Positions 1 through 11,923 of a DNA stretch of 53,761 nt are shown here, piece by piece. The position numbers and the translations under genes were made by a program. Position 1 is the first letter of the stretch, and each line of letters begins with the position of its first letter. Origin of the DNA: Pseudomonadota bacterium (GTDB taxonomy: Bacteria > Pseudomonadota > Gammaproteobacteria > Burkholderiales > Burkholderiaceae_E); assembly GCA_029779435.1 (NCBI GenBank), contig JAKPAM010000010.1:1-53761 (forward strand), read 5' to 3'. Below the pieces are notes generated by a model, which searched no databases, was not told the DNA's origin, and worked only from the letters and a program-made list of their open reading frames with translations.

Positions 1-35
1 TGACCCGCGCGGGCACCGGGCACCGAGGAGTTTTC

Positions 36-962
36 TTGAGCGACCGTCTGCAACGATTCGTACTGCGCAATGCCCCGGTGCGCGGCGAACTGGTTTCCCT
101 GGACCTGTCATGGTCCGAGGTCGTCATCCGCCATGCGCTGCCGCCGTCGGTGCGCAACCAGCTCGGCGAGCTGGCGGCCGCCGGCCTGCTGCTGGCGGCC
201 ACGCTGAAATTCGAGGGCAAGCTGATCCTGCAGATCCATGGCAAGGGCCCGGTATCGCTGTATGTCGTCGAATGCGATGCCAGCGGCCGCTTTCGGGCGA
301 CCGTCAAACTGCGCGCGGACACGCCGGTGCCCGATGATGCGACGCTGGACCAACTCGTCAACGCCGATGGCGACGGCCGCTTCGTCGTCACGCTCGATCC
401 GGGCCCCGGGGCGGGCCAGACCTATCAGGGCATCGTGCCGTTCGACGGCGGCACGATCGCCAAGGCGCTCGAACACTACATGGCGCGTTCGGAGCAGCTG
501 CCGACACGCTTATGGCTGGCGGCCGATGAGCATCGCGCCACCGGCCTGCTGCTGCAACGCCTGCCCGATCACGGCGGCAAGGCCGGCCGCGGCGAAGGCG
601 CGGCGATCGACGAGGACGGCTGGGACCGGATGAATCACCTGGCCGACACCGTCAGCGCCGAGGAGCTGCTGACCTTGCCGGCCAATGAGGTCCTGCGGCG
701 GCTGTTCTGGCAGGAGACCCTGGAGGGACGCGAAGACCGGGCGTGCCGCTTCGAGTGCTCATGCAACCGGACGAAGGTGGGCGCGATGCTGAAGATGCTG
801 GGGCGAGCCGAGATCGATGAGGTGCTGGCCGAGCAGTCGCGCGTGACCGTGCACTGCGATTTCTGCAACCAGGCCTACGAGTTCGATGCCGTGGACTGCG
901 CCGAACTGTTCGCGACCGATCATCCGGATCTGCGCCCGCCGGGGAGCGAAGCGCTGAATTAG
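36..962 (+). CDS. hslO: Hsp33 redox-regulated chaperone
   Basis: Redox-switched holdase chaperone of the cytoplasm that protects unfolding proteins during oxidative stress. The 308-residue length fits the family. The C-terminal zinc switch is complete: Cys241 and Cys243 form the C-x-C pair and Cys274 and Cys277 the C-x-x-C pair. In the family these bind zinc when reduced and form disulfides on activation. The start is a TTG at 36, chosen because a strong GAGGAG ribosome binding site lies at 25-30 with five bases between and no upstream ATG fits. The gene converges on ftsB with only 13 bases between the stop codons, and no obvious terminator is seen there. The three bases TGA at 1-3 could be the stop of an upstream gene, but this cannot be shown. 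Confidence 0.95.
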   Translation: MSDRLQRFVLRNAPVRGELVSLDLSWSEVVIRHALPPSVRNQLGELAAAGLLLAATLKFEGKLILQIHGKGPVSLYVVECDASGRFRATVKLRADTPVPDDATLDQLVNADGDGRFVVTLDPGPGAGQTYQGIVPFDGGTIAKALEHYMARSEQLPTRLWLAADEHRATGLLLQRLPDHGGKAGRGEGAAIDEDGWDRMNHLADTVSAEELLTLPANEVLRRLFWQETLEGREDRACRFECSCNRTKVGAMLKMLGRAEIDEVLAEQSRVTVHCDFCNQAYEFDAVDCAELFATDHPDLRPPGSEALN

Positions 963-975
963 TGCCCTGCTAGCG

Positions 976-1404
976 CTATTCGCTGCTGCGGCGTCCGGCG
1001 CCATGGCGGCGCCAGATCGATTCGGGCTGCTGCGCCGTGTATCGCCCGGCATCGGCGGTACGGATGTCGAAGCGGCTGGCGCCCGGCGAGCCGGACGTTC
1101 CGCGCTGCGGCGTCGACGACACGCTACCCTCTCCCGACGGATTGATCTGCACGTAGAGCTCGTCGGGGCGGACCATGCCGAGCTCGTAGCGGGCGCGTTC
1201 CTCGATCGCGACGAGGCCGCGCCGCAGGTCCGCGACCTCGTTTTCGAGCGCGGCGTTGCGCAGGCCTTGCGCGGCATTGTCCTGATGCTGGCGGTCGAGC
1301 TGCCGATCGAGTTCCCACACGCGCACCCACCCTCCCTTACCCAGCCACAGCGGGTATTGGATGGCGACGACGAGTGCGGTAAGGACGATTGGCAGAACGC
1401 GCAT
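976..1404 (-). CDS. ftsB: Cell division protein FtsB (DivIC family)
   Basis: Small bitopic division protein that bridges FtsL and FtsQ at the septum. The 142-residue protein starts with a short cytoplasmic tail and a transmembrane segment at about residues 3-20. A periplasmic coiled coil follows, rich in Glu, Arg and Leu, with the family sequence around '[14 protein letters not shown]'. The C-terminal 45 or so residues, beyond the usual FtsB core of about 100, are Gly/Ser/Arg rich and look disordered. I chose the ATG at 1404 rather than the upstream ATG at 1422, because the membrane segment then starts directly after the initiator. It lies 57 bases downstream of eno, the conserved eno-ftsB pairing of proteobacteria. 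Confidence 0.88.
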   Translation of the reverse strand: MRVLPIVLTALVVAIQYPLWLGKGGWVRVWELDRQLDRQHQDNAAQGLRNAALENEVADLRRGLVAIEERARYELGMVRPDELYVQINPSGEGSVSSTPQRGTSGSPGASRFDIRTADAGRYTAQQPESIWRRHGAGRRSSE

Positions 1405-1461
1405 GGAGTCAGACTTTAACATCGAGCGACGAGAAAATCGCCGCTCGATGTCCGGAAAACA

Positions 1462-2754
<1,293 letters not shown>

Positions 2755-2827
2755 TCAACGACGGTCATGTTGAAAATTCTGGTGGCGACGGATCCGGATC
2801 TGCTCGCTCGTGAACAGGCCCTGACCG

Positions 2828-3684
2828 CTAGCCGAGCAATGCCGATTCCGCGAAGCCGTCGCGCTTGACCAGCGCATCGATCGCCTGCATCGTGCGCAGC
2901 AGTTCGGCGATTCGCGGCAGCGGCCAGGCGTTGGGCCCGTCGGACAGCGCCTTGTCGGGATCCGGGTGCGTTTCCATGAACACGCCGGCGACGCCCGTGG
3001 CCACTGCCGCGCGCGCCAGCACCGGCACGAACTCGCGCTGGCCGCCGGAACGCGTGCCCTGCCCGCCCGGCAACTGCACCGAATGCGTGGCGTCGAACAC
3101 CACCGGACAACCCGTCTCGCGCATGATCGCCAGCGAGCGCATGTCGGAAACCAGGTTGTTGTAACCGAACGAGACGCCGCGCTCGCACGCCATGAACCGA
3201 TCCGGATCGAGGCCGGCCTCGACCGCCGCCTCGCGGGCCTTGTCGATGACGTTGACCATGTCGTGCGGCGCGAGGAACTGGCCTTTCTTGATGTTGACCG
3301 GCTTGCCGCTCTGGGCGACCGCCCGGATGTAGTCGGTCTGCCGGCACAGGAAGGCCGGCGTCTGCAGCACGTCGACGACCGCCGCCACCGGCGCGACCTG
3401 GTCGACCTCGTGCACGTCGGTCAGGACCGGGACGCCGATCTTCGCGCGCACCGTATCCAGGATCGCCAGCCCCCGGTCCATGCCCTGTCCGCGGAACGAC
3501 TTGCCCGAACTGCGGTTGGCCTTGTCGAACGAGGACTTGTAGATGAACGGGATGCCGAGCGCCGCGGTGATGTCCTTGAGCTGCCCGGCCGTATCGAGCG
3601 CCATCTGTTCGGACTCGATGACGCACGGCCCGGCGATCAGGAAGAACGGGCGGTCGAGTCCCGCTTCGAAGCCACACAGTTTCA

Positions 3685-3685
<1 letters not shown>
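2828..3685 (-). CDS. kdsA: 3-deoxy-8-phosphooctulonate synthase (KDO-8-P synthase)
   Basis: Condenses phosphoenolpyruvate with arabinose 5-phosphate to give KDO-8-phosphate, the precursor of the lipopolysaccharide inner-core sugar KDO. The 285-residue TIM-barrel protein has typical family blocks: '[12 protein letters not shown]', 'FDKANRSS', 'DVHEV', '[11 protein letters not shown]', '[11 protein letters not shown]' and '[13 protein letters not shown]'. The start codon at 3685 overlaps the pyrG stop by one base (TGATG), so translational coupling is likely. The reading frame stays open upstream to 4633, but that part is the pyrG gene read in another frame and is not coding. The organism therefore makes KDO-containing LPS, as expected of a Gram-negative. 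Confidence 0.97.
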
Positions 3686-6188
<2,503 letters not shown>

Positions 6189-6485
6189 CGTGAAAGCGGC
6201 CCGGAGGAGGATGGAAGAAGGGGGTGGGAGCAGCGGTTCGCCGACATTCTATCGGCCACGGGGCTGTCCCCGCGTCTCGGCCTCGCACGGCGTCTGCCTG
6301 CCCCAACGATCCGATCGAATCGATGCGCCCGCGACGCCCATACCGTCCGTCGCCGCCGCTCGCCCCTTACCGCCACTTATATAATCTAGCCCGTTGGATC
6401 CGCTCGCCGTCCGCCATCCGTCGGGCAGCGTTCCTCCCCACTTCACATCGCCGAGCCGCCGCAGCGGATCGGCCCAGGAGATTGC
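6189..6485. promoter_or_regulatory. Divergent promoter region, pyrG unit / scoAB
   Basis: The 297-base gap separates the minus-strand kinase-like/pyrG unit from scoA. Its only A+T-rich island is around 6375-6387, where a perfect TATAAT at 6380-6385 reads toward scoA with no good -35 box. The same island could serve the opposite strand. No operator-like repeat was recognised. Confidence 0.35.
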
Positions 6486-7190
6486 ATGAGCAACAAGGTG
6501 TATCCCAGCGCGGGCGCTGCGCTGGCCGATCTGGTCAAGGACGGCCAGATGGTCGCCGTCGGCGGCTTCGGCCTGTGCGGCATCCCGGAGGCGCTGATCC
6601 TGGCATTGCGCGATTCCGGCGTGCAGAACCTGACCGCGATCTCGAACAACGCCGGCGTCGACGGCTTCGGCCTCGGCATGCTGCTGGCCACGCGGCAGAT
6701 CCGCAAGATGATCGCCAGCTACGTCGGCGAGAACAAGGAGTTCGAACGGCAGTACCTGGCCGGCGAACTCGAACTGGAGTTCACGCCGCAGGGCACGCTG
6801 GCCGAGAAGCTGCGCGCCGGCGGCGCCGGCATCCCGGCGTTCTTCACGCAGACCGGCTACGGCACGATCGTCGCCGAAGGCAAGGAGACGCGCGAATTCG
6901 ACGGCAAGCACTACGTGATGGAGCGTTCGCTGGTGCCCGACCTGTCGCTGGTCAAGGCCTGGAAGGCGGACGAATCGGGCAACCTGATCTTCCGGCGCAC
7001 CGCGCGCAACTTCAACCCCAACGTGGCGATGGCCGGCAAAGTGACCGTCGCCGAGGTCGAGCAGATCGTCGAGGTCGGCGAGCTCGATCCGGACGAGATC
7101 CATCTGCCCGGCATCTACATTCACCGCCTGGTGCTGAACACCACCCCCGAGAAACGGATCGAGCAACGCACGATCCGCGCCGCGAACTGA
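6486..7190 (+). CDS. scoA: 3-oxoacid CoA-transferase subunit A
   Basis: Alpha subunit of succinyl-CoA:3-ketoacid CoA transferase, which activates acetoacetate with CoA from succinyl-CoA so that a thiolase can cleave it. The 234-residue protein has the CoA-transferase class I glycine motif GGFGLCGIP at residues 26-34 and the family's '[14 protein letters not shown]' block. An AGGAG ribosome binding site lies six bases before the ATG. scoB follows after 16 bases, so the two subunits form an operon. The thiolase at 26800 could supply the next step, though it is 19 kb away. The pcaIJ-type 3-oxoadipate transferases are close relatives; the overall sequence looks more like SCOT. Confidence 0.92.
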   Translation: MSNKVYPSAGAALADLVKDGQMVAVGGFGLCGIPEALILALRDSGVQNLTAISNNAGVDGFGLGMLLATRQIRKMIASYVGENKEFERQYLAGELELEFTPQGTLAEKLRAGGAGIPAFFTQTGYGTIVAEGKETREFDGKHYVMERSLVPDLSLVKAWKADESGNLIFRRTARNFNPNVAMAGKVTVAEVEQIVEVGELDPDEIHLPGIYIHRLVLNTTPEKRIEQRTIRAAN

Positions 7191-7206
7191 TCGGAGAACA
7201 GACGAC

Positions 7207-7860
7207 ATGGCCTGGACCAGAGACCAGATGGCGGCGCGCGCGGCCAAGGAATTGCGCGACGGTTTTTACGTGAACCTGGGTATCGGCCTGCCGACGCTCG
7301 TGGCCAACCACCAGCCGCCCGGCATGCAGGTGTGGCTGCAGTCCGAGAACGGCCTGCTCGGCATCGGCCCGTTTCCGACCGAGGAAGAGGTCGACGCCGA
7401 CCTGATCAACGCCGGCAAGCAGACGGTGACCACGCTGCCCGGTTCGTCGATCTTCTCGAGCGCCGATTCGTTCGCGATGATCCGCGGCGGCAAGATCAAC
7501 CTGGCGATCCTCGGCGCGATGCAGGTCAGCAAGACCGGCGACCTCGCGAACTGGATGATCCCCGGCAAGATGGTCAAGGGCATGGGCGGGGCGATGGACC
7601 TGGTCGCCGGCGTGGGCCGCGTGATCGTGCTGATGGAGCACACCGCCAAGAAGAAGGACGGCGGCATCGACCTGAAGATCCTCGACACCTGCGCGCTGCC
7701 GTTGACCGGCGTGGGCGTCGTCGACCTGATCATCACCGACCTGTGCGTGCTCGAAGTCACGCCCGAGGGCCTGAAGCTGCTCGAGCTGGCACCGGACGTC
7801 ACCCTCGAAGAGGTGCGCGAGAAGACCGGCTGCGAGGTGCTGGCCGGCGTGCCGGCCTGA
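7207..7860 (+). CDS. scoB: 3-oxoacid CoA-transferase subunit B
   Basis: Beta subunit of the same CoA transferase, carrying the catalytic residue. In the 217-residue protein the active-site glutamate is Glu47 in '[13 protein letters not shown]', which forms the glutamyl-CoA thioester in this family. '[12 protein letters not shown]' precedes it and the C-terminal part ends with 'CEVLAGVPA'. Length and motifs are complete. A compact GC-rich hairpin follows four bases after the stop. Confidence 0.93.
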   Translation: MAWTRDQMAARAAKELRDGFYVNLGIGLPTLVANHQPPGMQVWLQSENGLLGIGPFPTEEEVDADLINAGKQTVTTLPGSSIFSSADSFAMIRGGKINLAILGAMQVSKTGDLANWMIPGKMVKGMGGAMDLVAGVGRVIVLMEHTAKKKDGGIDLKILDTCALPLTGVGVVDLIITDLCVLEVTPEGLKLLELAPDVTLEEVREKTGCEVLAGVPA

Positions 7861-7863
7861 ACA

Positions 7864-7879
7864 CGGCGCGTTCGCGCCG
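7864..7879 (+). terminator. GC-rich hairpin after scoB
   Basis: A perfect inverted repeat (CGGCGCG, two-base centre, CGCGCCG) starts three bases after the scoB stop. There is no T-run, so it may be a weak or Rho-assisted terminator. It lies between convergent genes and could act on both strands. Confidence 0.4.
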
Positions 7880-7959
7880 CCATGCCAGCGTAGCGCGGCA
7901 CGGCGCATCGAGCGAGGCCGCAGCCGCTTGCGGCGTACGGCCCGCGCCGCCCTCCGTCC

Positions 7960-8424
7960 TCAGTCGCGCAGTCGCGCGATGCCGCTGACCGGATCGACAT
8001 CGGCGCGCCGCGTCAGCAGTGCCTTGACGTCGTCCGGCCAGGGCACGGACTTCTTCAGCCGCCGATCGATCCAGACCACCTTGGCGCCGCCGCGCGCGTG
8101 CACGGTGTCCGGATCATTGCTGTGCGACATCTCGGCCAGCGTCTGCACGCTGGAGCGGCCGATCTGCGCCGTGTACAGGCGCAGCCGGACGGTGCCCGGA
8201 TACTTCAGCTCCTTGAGGAATTCGCAGAACGCGTTGACGACGACGATCCCCTGGTTCGCCTCGCCCCGCGCGCGCAACGCGTCGAACCAACTGATCCGGC
8301 CCTGTTCCAGATAACGGAAGTACGTGACGTTGTTGACATGGCCCATCATGTCCATGTCGCCCCACCGGATCGGCAGATCGAGTTCGAGGACCAGGGTGCG
8401 CGGAATATCGGGATCAAAAAGCAT
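7960..8424 (-). CDS. Acyl-CoA thioesterase, 4HBT hotdog family (YbgC/FadM-like)
   Basis: Predicted cytoplasmic thioesterase that hydrolyses acyl-CoA to free acid and CoA. The 154-residue protein has the 4-hydroxybenzoyl-CoA thioesterase active-site pattern 'RWGDMDMMGHVNN' at residues 20-32, with Asp25 the likely catalytic carboxylate, followed by 'TYFRYLEQGRISWF'. This is the YbgC/FadM branch of the hotdog fold. The substrate cannot be told from sequence. It converges on scoAB and lies downstream of the MFS gene on the same strand. The 145 bases between it and that MFS gene hold short direct repeats of AGCCGG and GAGGTCAGG but no recognised promoter. Confidence 0.85.
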   Translation of the reverse strand: MLFDPDIPRTLVLELDLPIRWGDMDMMGHVNNVTYFRYLEQGRISWFDALRARGEANQGIVVVNAFCEFLKELKYPGTVRLRLYTAQIGRSSVQTLAEMSHSNDPDTVHARGGAKVVWIDRRLKKSVPWPDDVKALLTRRADVDPVSGIARLRD

Positions 8425-8569
8425 CGGTCGAGCGTCGGGTCGAAGCGGTTGAAGGCAAGGTCGGCGCCGGTCGAGCGCCGGGGGCGAAGCCGGCGCCGAT
8501 GAGAAGCCGGAGGTCAGGATGGCCCCGACCGGATACCAGAGGTCAGGCCGGAGCCGGCTGGGCGCCGGG

Positions 8570-9733
8570 TCATGGTTCCGCCGGCAACTGCCACACAGCG
8601 ATGACGGTCACGAAGGCGATGGCCGCCATCGCGAGCAGCAGGGTCTCGAAGCCCGCGGCCTTGACGGCCGGCCCCAGCGCCCAGACCGCCAGCGAACTGC
8701 CGCCGAAACCCACGGCCAGACGCATGCCCGTCACCCGCGACCGCAGCGAATCGTCGACGTAGCGGAAGATCATCGCATCGGTGAACGGAATCGCGCCGAA
8801 GATCACCGCCATGAACGCGACCTGCAGCACGAGCAGCCACCATCCGGATGCCGTCGACGCCAGCAGGAACAACGGCACCATCATCACGACGATCCCCAGA
8901 TACAGGCGGCGGAGAGGATAGCGATCGATCAGCCGACCCACCAGCACCTGCGTCACCGAGGCGATCGCGTACACGCCGGCCAGCAGCGCGCCGAGCGACG
9001 CCGGATCCTCGATGATGCCGACGAAGCGCTCGCGCAGCAGGTGCGCGTTGCCATTGGTGGTCAGGTTGAACAGCAGGCTGCCGGTGACCGCCGTCGCGGT
9101 CATCACCGCGAACACGCGCGCCATCATCGCCGGCGGCAGCACGATCGACGCCTTGTTGTTCCGCTTGGCCGGCGCCTCGGTCTCGGGTGGGCACCAGCGC
9201 GCGAACAGCAAGCCGCAGGCCAGGCTGATCACGCCCGGCACGATGAACGCCATCCGCCAGCCGAAGTACTTGACCAGGAACCCGGTGATCAGCGCGGCGA
9301 CCGCGATGCCCAGGTTGCCGGCCAGACCGTTGATGCCGATCGTCAGGCCGGGCTTGGTGGCGTTCTGCACCAGCATCGGAATGCCGACCGGGTGATAGAT
9401 CGACGCGAACGCCCCCAGCAGCGTCAGCGCGCAGGCAAGCTGCCAGACACCGTGCGTCATCGCGACGAGCAGCGACGACAAGCCGATCCCGATGAAGAAG
9501 ATCAGCATCATGCGGCGCCGGCCCCACAGGTCGCCCAGCCGCCCCGACGGCAGCGATCCGAGGCCGAACATGACGAACGCGCCGACGCTGAACGGCATCA
9601 GGTCTTCCCAGCTCGCCCGGCCGAACTCGGCCGCCATCGCGGTGACGGCCGTCGCGAAGATCAGCAGGAACATGTGATCGAGCGCGTGGCCGATGTTGAG
9701 CAGCAATGAAACGCTGCGACGAGTCTCGGTCAT
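8570..9733 (-). CDS. MFS transporter, fosmidomycin-resistance (Fsr)-like
   Basis: A 387-residue polytopic inner-membrane transporter of the major facilitator superfamily with about twelve hydrophobic segments. The loop between helices 2 and 3 has the MFS motif 'GRLGDLWGRRRMM'. The 'SIYHPVGIPMLV' segment resembles the 'YHP' motif of Fsr-type drug exporters. I chose the ATG at 9733; the frame stays open to 9817 but the extra 28 residues are unlike a membrane-protein start. It is divergent from an AraC-type regulator across a 360-base gap full of repeats, a layout that commonly means the regulator controls the exporter. The substrate is unknown. Confidence 0.85.
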   Translation of the reverse strand: MTETRRSVSLLLNIGHALDHMFLLIFATAVTAMAAEFGRASWEDLMPFSVGAFVMFGLGSLPSGRLGDLWGRRRMMLIFFIGIGLSSLLVAMTHGVWQLACALTLLGAFASIYHPVGIPMLVQNATKPGLTIGINGLAGNLGIAVAALITGFLVKYFGWRMAFIVPGVISLACGLLFARWCPPETEAPAKRNNKASIVLPPAMMARVFAVMTATAVTGSLLFNLTTNGNAHLLRERFVGIIEDPASLGALLAGVYAIASVTQVLVGRLIDRYPLRRLYLGIVVMMVPLFLLASTASGWWLLVLQVAFMAVIFGAIPFTDAMIFRYVDDSLRSRVTGMRLAVGFGGSSLAVWALGPAVKAAGFETLLLAMAAIAFVTVIAVWQLPAEP

Positions 9734-9795
9734 GGTGATTCCATCCAACGGACCGGTATGCCAGGCCGGCAAAAAACGTGCGATCAGGCTCGCGT

Positions 9796-9811
9796 TGCGG
9801 GAAATCCCGCA
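9796..9811. promoter_or_regulatory. Palindrome TGCGGGAAATCCCGCA, candidate operator
   Basis: Perfect seven-base arms around an AA centre, ending 62 bases upstream of the MFS start codon. AraC-type regulators usually bind direct repeats, so a palindrome may belong to another factor, or may form a hairpin in the MFS leader. Confidence 0.4.
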
Positions 9812-9986
9812 TGGCATCGGGCGATCAATCTATCATCGGTCCGAGCGTCCGTCCCGCTTCGTTGCGACAATGAATATCGCGAAATGGACACCGGCACGGC
9901 CATCACCGGCAAAGGGCCTGTCTGATTTCCGTACCGCAAAACATCGACCCCGAAATACCGACGCCATACGCCCCGCCGACCCGCTC

Positions 9987-10051
9987 CAACCCCCTTTACC
10001 AACCCTCCCCACCAACCCTCCCCACCAACCCGCCGCACCAACCCACCTCGA
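9987..10051. repeat. Five-unit 13-base tandem pyrimidine repeat
   Basis: Units begin at 9987, 10000, 10013, 10026 and 10039. Units two and three are identical (CAACCCTCCCCAC). The others keep the CAACCC start and vary after it. The strand is almost free of G. The array ends where the 14-base repeat begins, 42 bases before the annotated AraC start. Confidence 0.8.
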
Positions 10052-10073
10052 TCAGCACACCTCGATCAACACA
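10046..10073. repeat. 14-base direct repeat, two copies
   Basis: CCTCGATCAGCACA (10046-10059) is followed immediately by CCTCGATCAACACA (10060-10073), differing at one base. Direct repeats near the promoter of an AraC-type gene are typical of binding sites for such regulators, which makes this a candidate autoregulatory operator. Confidence 0.5.
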
Positions 10074-10093
10074 CCCGAACGACAGCGACAGCG

Positions 10094-10996
10094 ATGCGAC
10101 GAGAACGCCCTTCGATCGGCGACAGCGCCCGGTACGCGGCTTCGGCCGCGGGCCCGGCCACCGGCCAGACGATCGGACCAGCCGTCGGCGGGCCCGCCGA
10201 TGGCATGGCCGCCCGCTCGACGTCGGCCGGCGACTACCAGCACGTGCCCCGCCCGGTCGCGGCGATGCCCAAGTCGTTTCCCGACGGCTACGCGATCGAT
10301 TGGCACCGGCACGAGCGCCATCAGTTGCTGTTCGCGACCAGCGGCGTGATGTCGGTCGCCACGGTCGATGCGAGCTGGGTCGTACCGACCGAGCGGGCGC
10401 TGTGGCTGCCGGCGGGTATCGATCATCGCGTCACGATGAGCGGCACCGTGCGGATGCGCACGCTATACCTGGGCGAGGCCGCCAGCGCTTCGATGCCGGC
10501 GGCCTGCACGGTGATCGGTGTCACGCCGCTGCTGCGGGAACTGATCGTCCGCGCCACGCGCCTGCCCGTCCTTTACGACGAGCGCGGCCCGGCCGGCCGG
10601 CTGATGCAGGTGCTGCTCGACGAGCTGTACGCGATGCCCTCGTTGCCGCTGCATCTGGCGCTGCCGATCGATCCGCGGCTGCGCGACCTGTGCCGGCAGA
10701 TCCTGAGCGAGCCGTCACGCGACGAGACGCTCGAGCATTGGGCCGGCATGCAAGGCATTAGCGCACGCACGCTGGCGCGGCGGTTCCGCGCGCAGACCGG
10801 GATGAGCTTCGGGCAGTGGCGCCAGCAGGCGCGGCTGCTCGAGGCGCTGAGAAGGCTGGGCAGCGGGCAATCGGTGACCGCGGCCGCGCTGGACGTCGGC
10901 TACGACAGCGCGAGCGCGTTCAGCGCGATGTTCAAGCGCACGCTGGGGCTGACGCCGGTCGACTACCTGAGCCGACAGCGCCGGCCCACGGACTAG
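10094..10996 (+). CDS. AraC-family transcriptional regulator
   Basis: A 300-residue DNA-binding protein. Residues about 55-130 look like a cupin sensor domain ('IDWHRHERHQLLFATSGVM', then 'LWLPAGIDHRVTM'). Residues about 195-297 are the double helix-turn-helix AraC domain, with 'GISARTLARRFRAQTGMSF' and 'ALDVGYDSASAFSAMFKRTLG'. The first 37 residues are low complexity and weakly supported, so the ATG at 10205 is an alternative start. This domain pair and its divergent MFS neighbour recall NimR of E. coli, which controls an adjacent MFS exporter. By analogy it probably regulates the 8570-9733 gene; the ligand is unknown. Confidence 0.9.
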   Translation: MRRERPSIGDSARYAASAAGPATGQTIGPAVGGPADGMAARSTSAGDYQHVPRPVAAMPKSFPDGYAIDWHRHERHQLLFATSGVMSVATVDASWVVPTERALWLPAGIDHRVTMSGTVRMRTLYLGEAASASMPAACTVIGVTPLLRELIVRATRLPVLYDERGPAGRLMQVLLDELYAMPSLPLHLALPIDPRLRDLCRQILSEPSRDETLEHWAGMQGISARTLARRFRAQTGMSFGQWRQQARLLEALRRLGSGQSVTAAALDVGYDSASAFSAMFKRTLGLTPVDYLSRQRRPTD

Positions 10997-11034
10997 GGAG
11001 TCCTCTCTCTTCTAAGCACCCGGGAACGCATCGT

Positions 11035-11826
11035 TCAAACGCCGAACCCGTCGTCGGCCGCGATCACCGCGCCATTGACGAAGTGCGAATCATCGTCCGC
11101 CAGCAACAGCAGCAGTCCGTCCAGGTCCGACGGCTGACCGACGCGCTTGCGCGGCATCATGTCGATCAATTTCTGGCCGGCCTTGGTCTCCCAATGGTGC
11201 GCGTTGATCTCGGTGGCGATGTAGCCGGGACAGATCGCGTTGACATTGATGTTGTACCGGCCCCATTCGAGCGCCATCGCGCGGGTCATCTGCGCGACCG
11301 CCGCCTTGGTCATGCAATAGACACCGATCTGCGCGAGGACCTTGAGCGCCGCCATCGACGCGATGTTGATGATGCGTGCCTGGCGCGCGCTGCCCGGCTG
11401 CTGTCGCTCCGACTCCTTGGCGCGCTCGATCATCCGTCGTGCGACCTCCTGCGCGACGAAGAACGCGCCGCGCGTGTTCGTGTCGAACATGAAGTCATAG
11501 TCGGCCGGCTTGACGTCGATCAGCCGCTGCGTGGTGCTGACGCCGGAATTGTTGACCAGGATGTCGATCGGGCCGGCATCCTTCTCGGCTTGCGCGACGG
11601 CGGCGGCGATGCTCGCGTGATCGGTGACATCCAACGCCACGACGTCGGCCGCGCCGCCGTCCGCCTCGATTTCGGCCCGCAGCTCCTTGAGCCGATCGAG
11701 ACGGCGCGATGCCAGCACCACTTGCGCGCCGCTGCGGGCCAATACCTTCGCGAAACGCGCGCCGAGCCCGCTCGAAGCTCCCGTCACCAGCGCTACCTTA
11801 CCCCCCAAATCTGCCTGCAGTGCCAC
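11035..11826 (-). CDS. Short-chain dehydrogenase/reductase
   Basis: NAD(P)-dependent oxidoreductase of the classical SDR type, 263 residues. It has the cofactor motif TGASSGLG near residue 16, 'NNSGVS', the Ser of 'IINIASMAA', and the catalytic Tyr/Lys in 'YCMTKAA'. The 'PGYIATEIN' loop follows. I chose a GTG start at 11826, preceded six bases upstream by GGAG, because the frame's ATG at 11883 would add a Cys/Arg-rich tail and crowd the divergent ETF-QO promoter. The substrate is not predictable; its place next to ETF-QO hints at lipid metabolism. It converges on the AraC gene with 38 bases between. Confidence 0.85.
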   Translation of the reverse strand: MALQADLGGKVALVTGASSGLGARFAKVLARSGAQVVLASRRLDRLKELRAEIEADGGAADVVALDVTDHASIAAAVAQAEKDAGPIDILVNNSGVSTTQRLIDVKPADYDFMFDTNTRGAFFVAQEVARRMIERAKESERQQPGSARQARIINIASMAALKVLAQIGVYCMTKAAVAQMTRAMALEWGRYNINVNAICPGYIATEINAHHWETKAGQKLIDMMPRKRVGQPSDLDGLLLLLADDDSHFVNGAVIAADDGFGV

Positions 11827-11923
11827 GTCGATCTCCACTCGATGCCTGATGTGCCAGGCGCGTAGTTTGCACGTCCCGGACAATTACCGGAAAATCCGTA
11901 GGTTAATGAATGAGGTGGCTTGG

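Larger units (their letters stand above)
9734..10093. promoter_or_regulatory. Repeat-rich divergent promoter region (MFS / AraC)
   Basis: This 360-base gap holds no credible gene. It contains a 16-base palindrome at 9796-9811 next to the MFS gene, and a tandem-repeat block at 9987-10073 next to the AraC gene, each listed separately. Clear -10/-35 boxes were not recognised. The arrangement fits a regulator-controlled divergent promoter. Confidence 0.5.
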
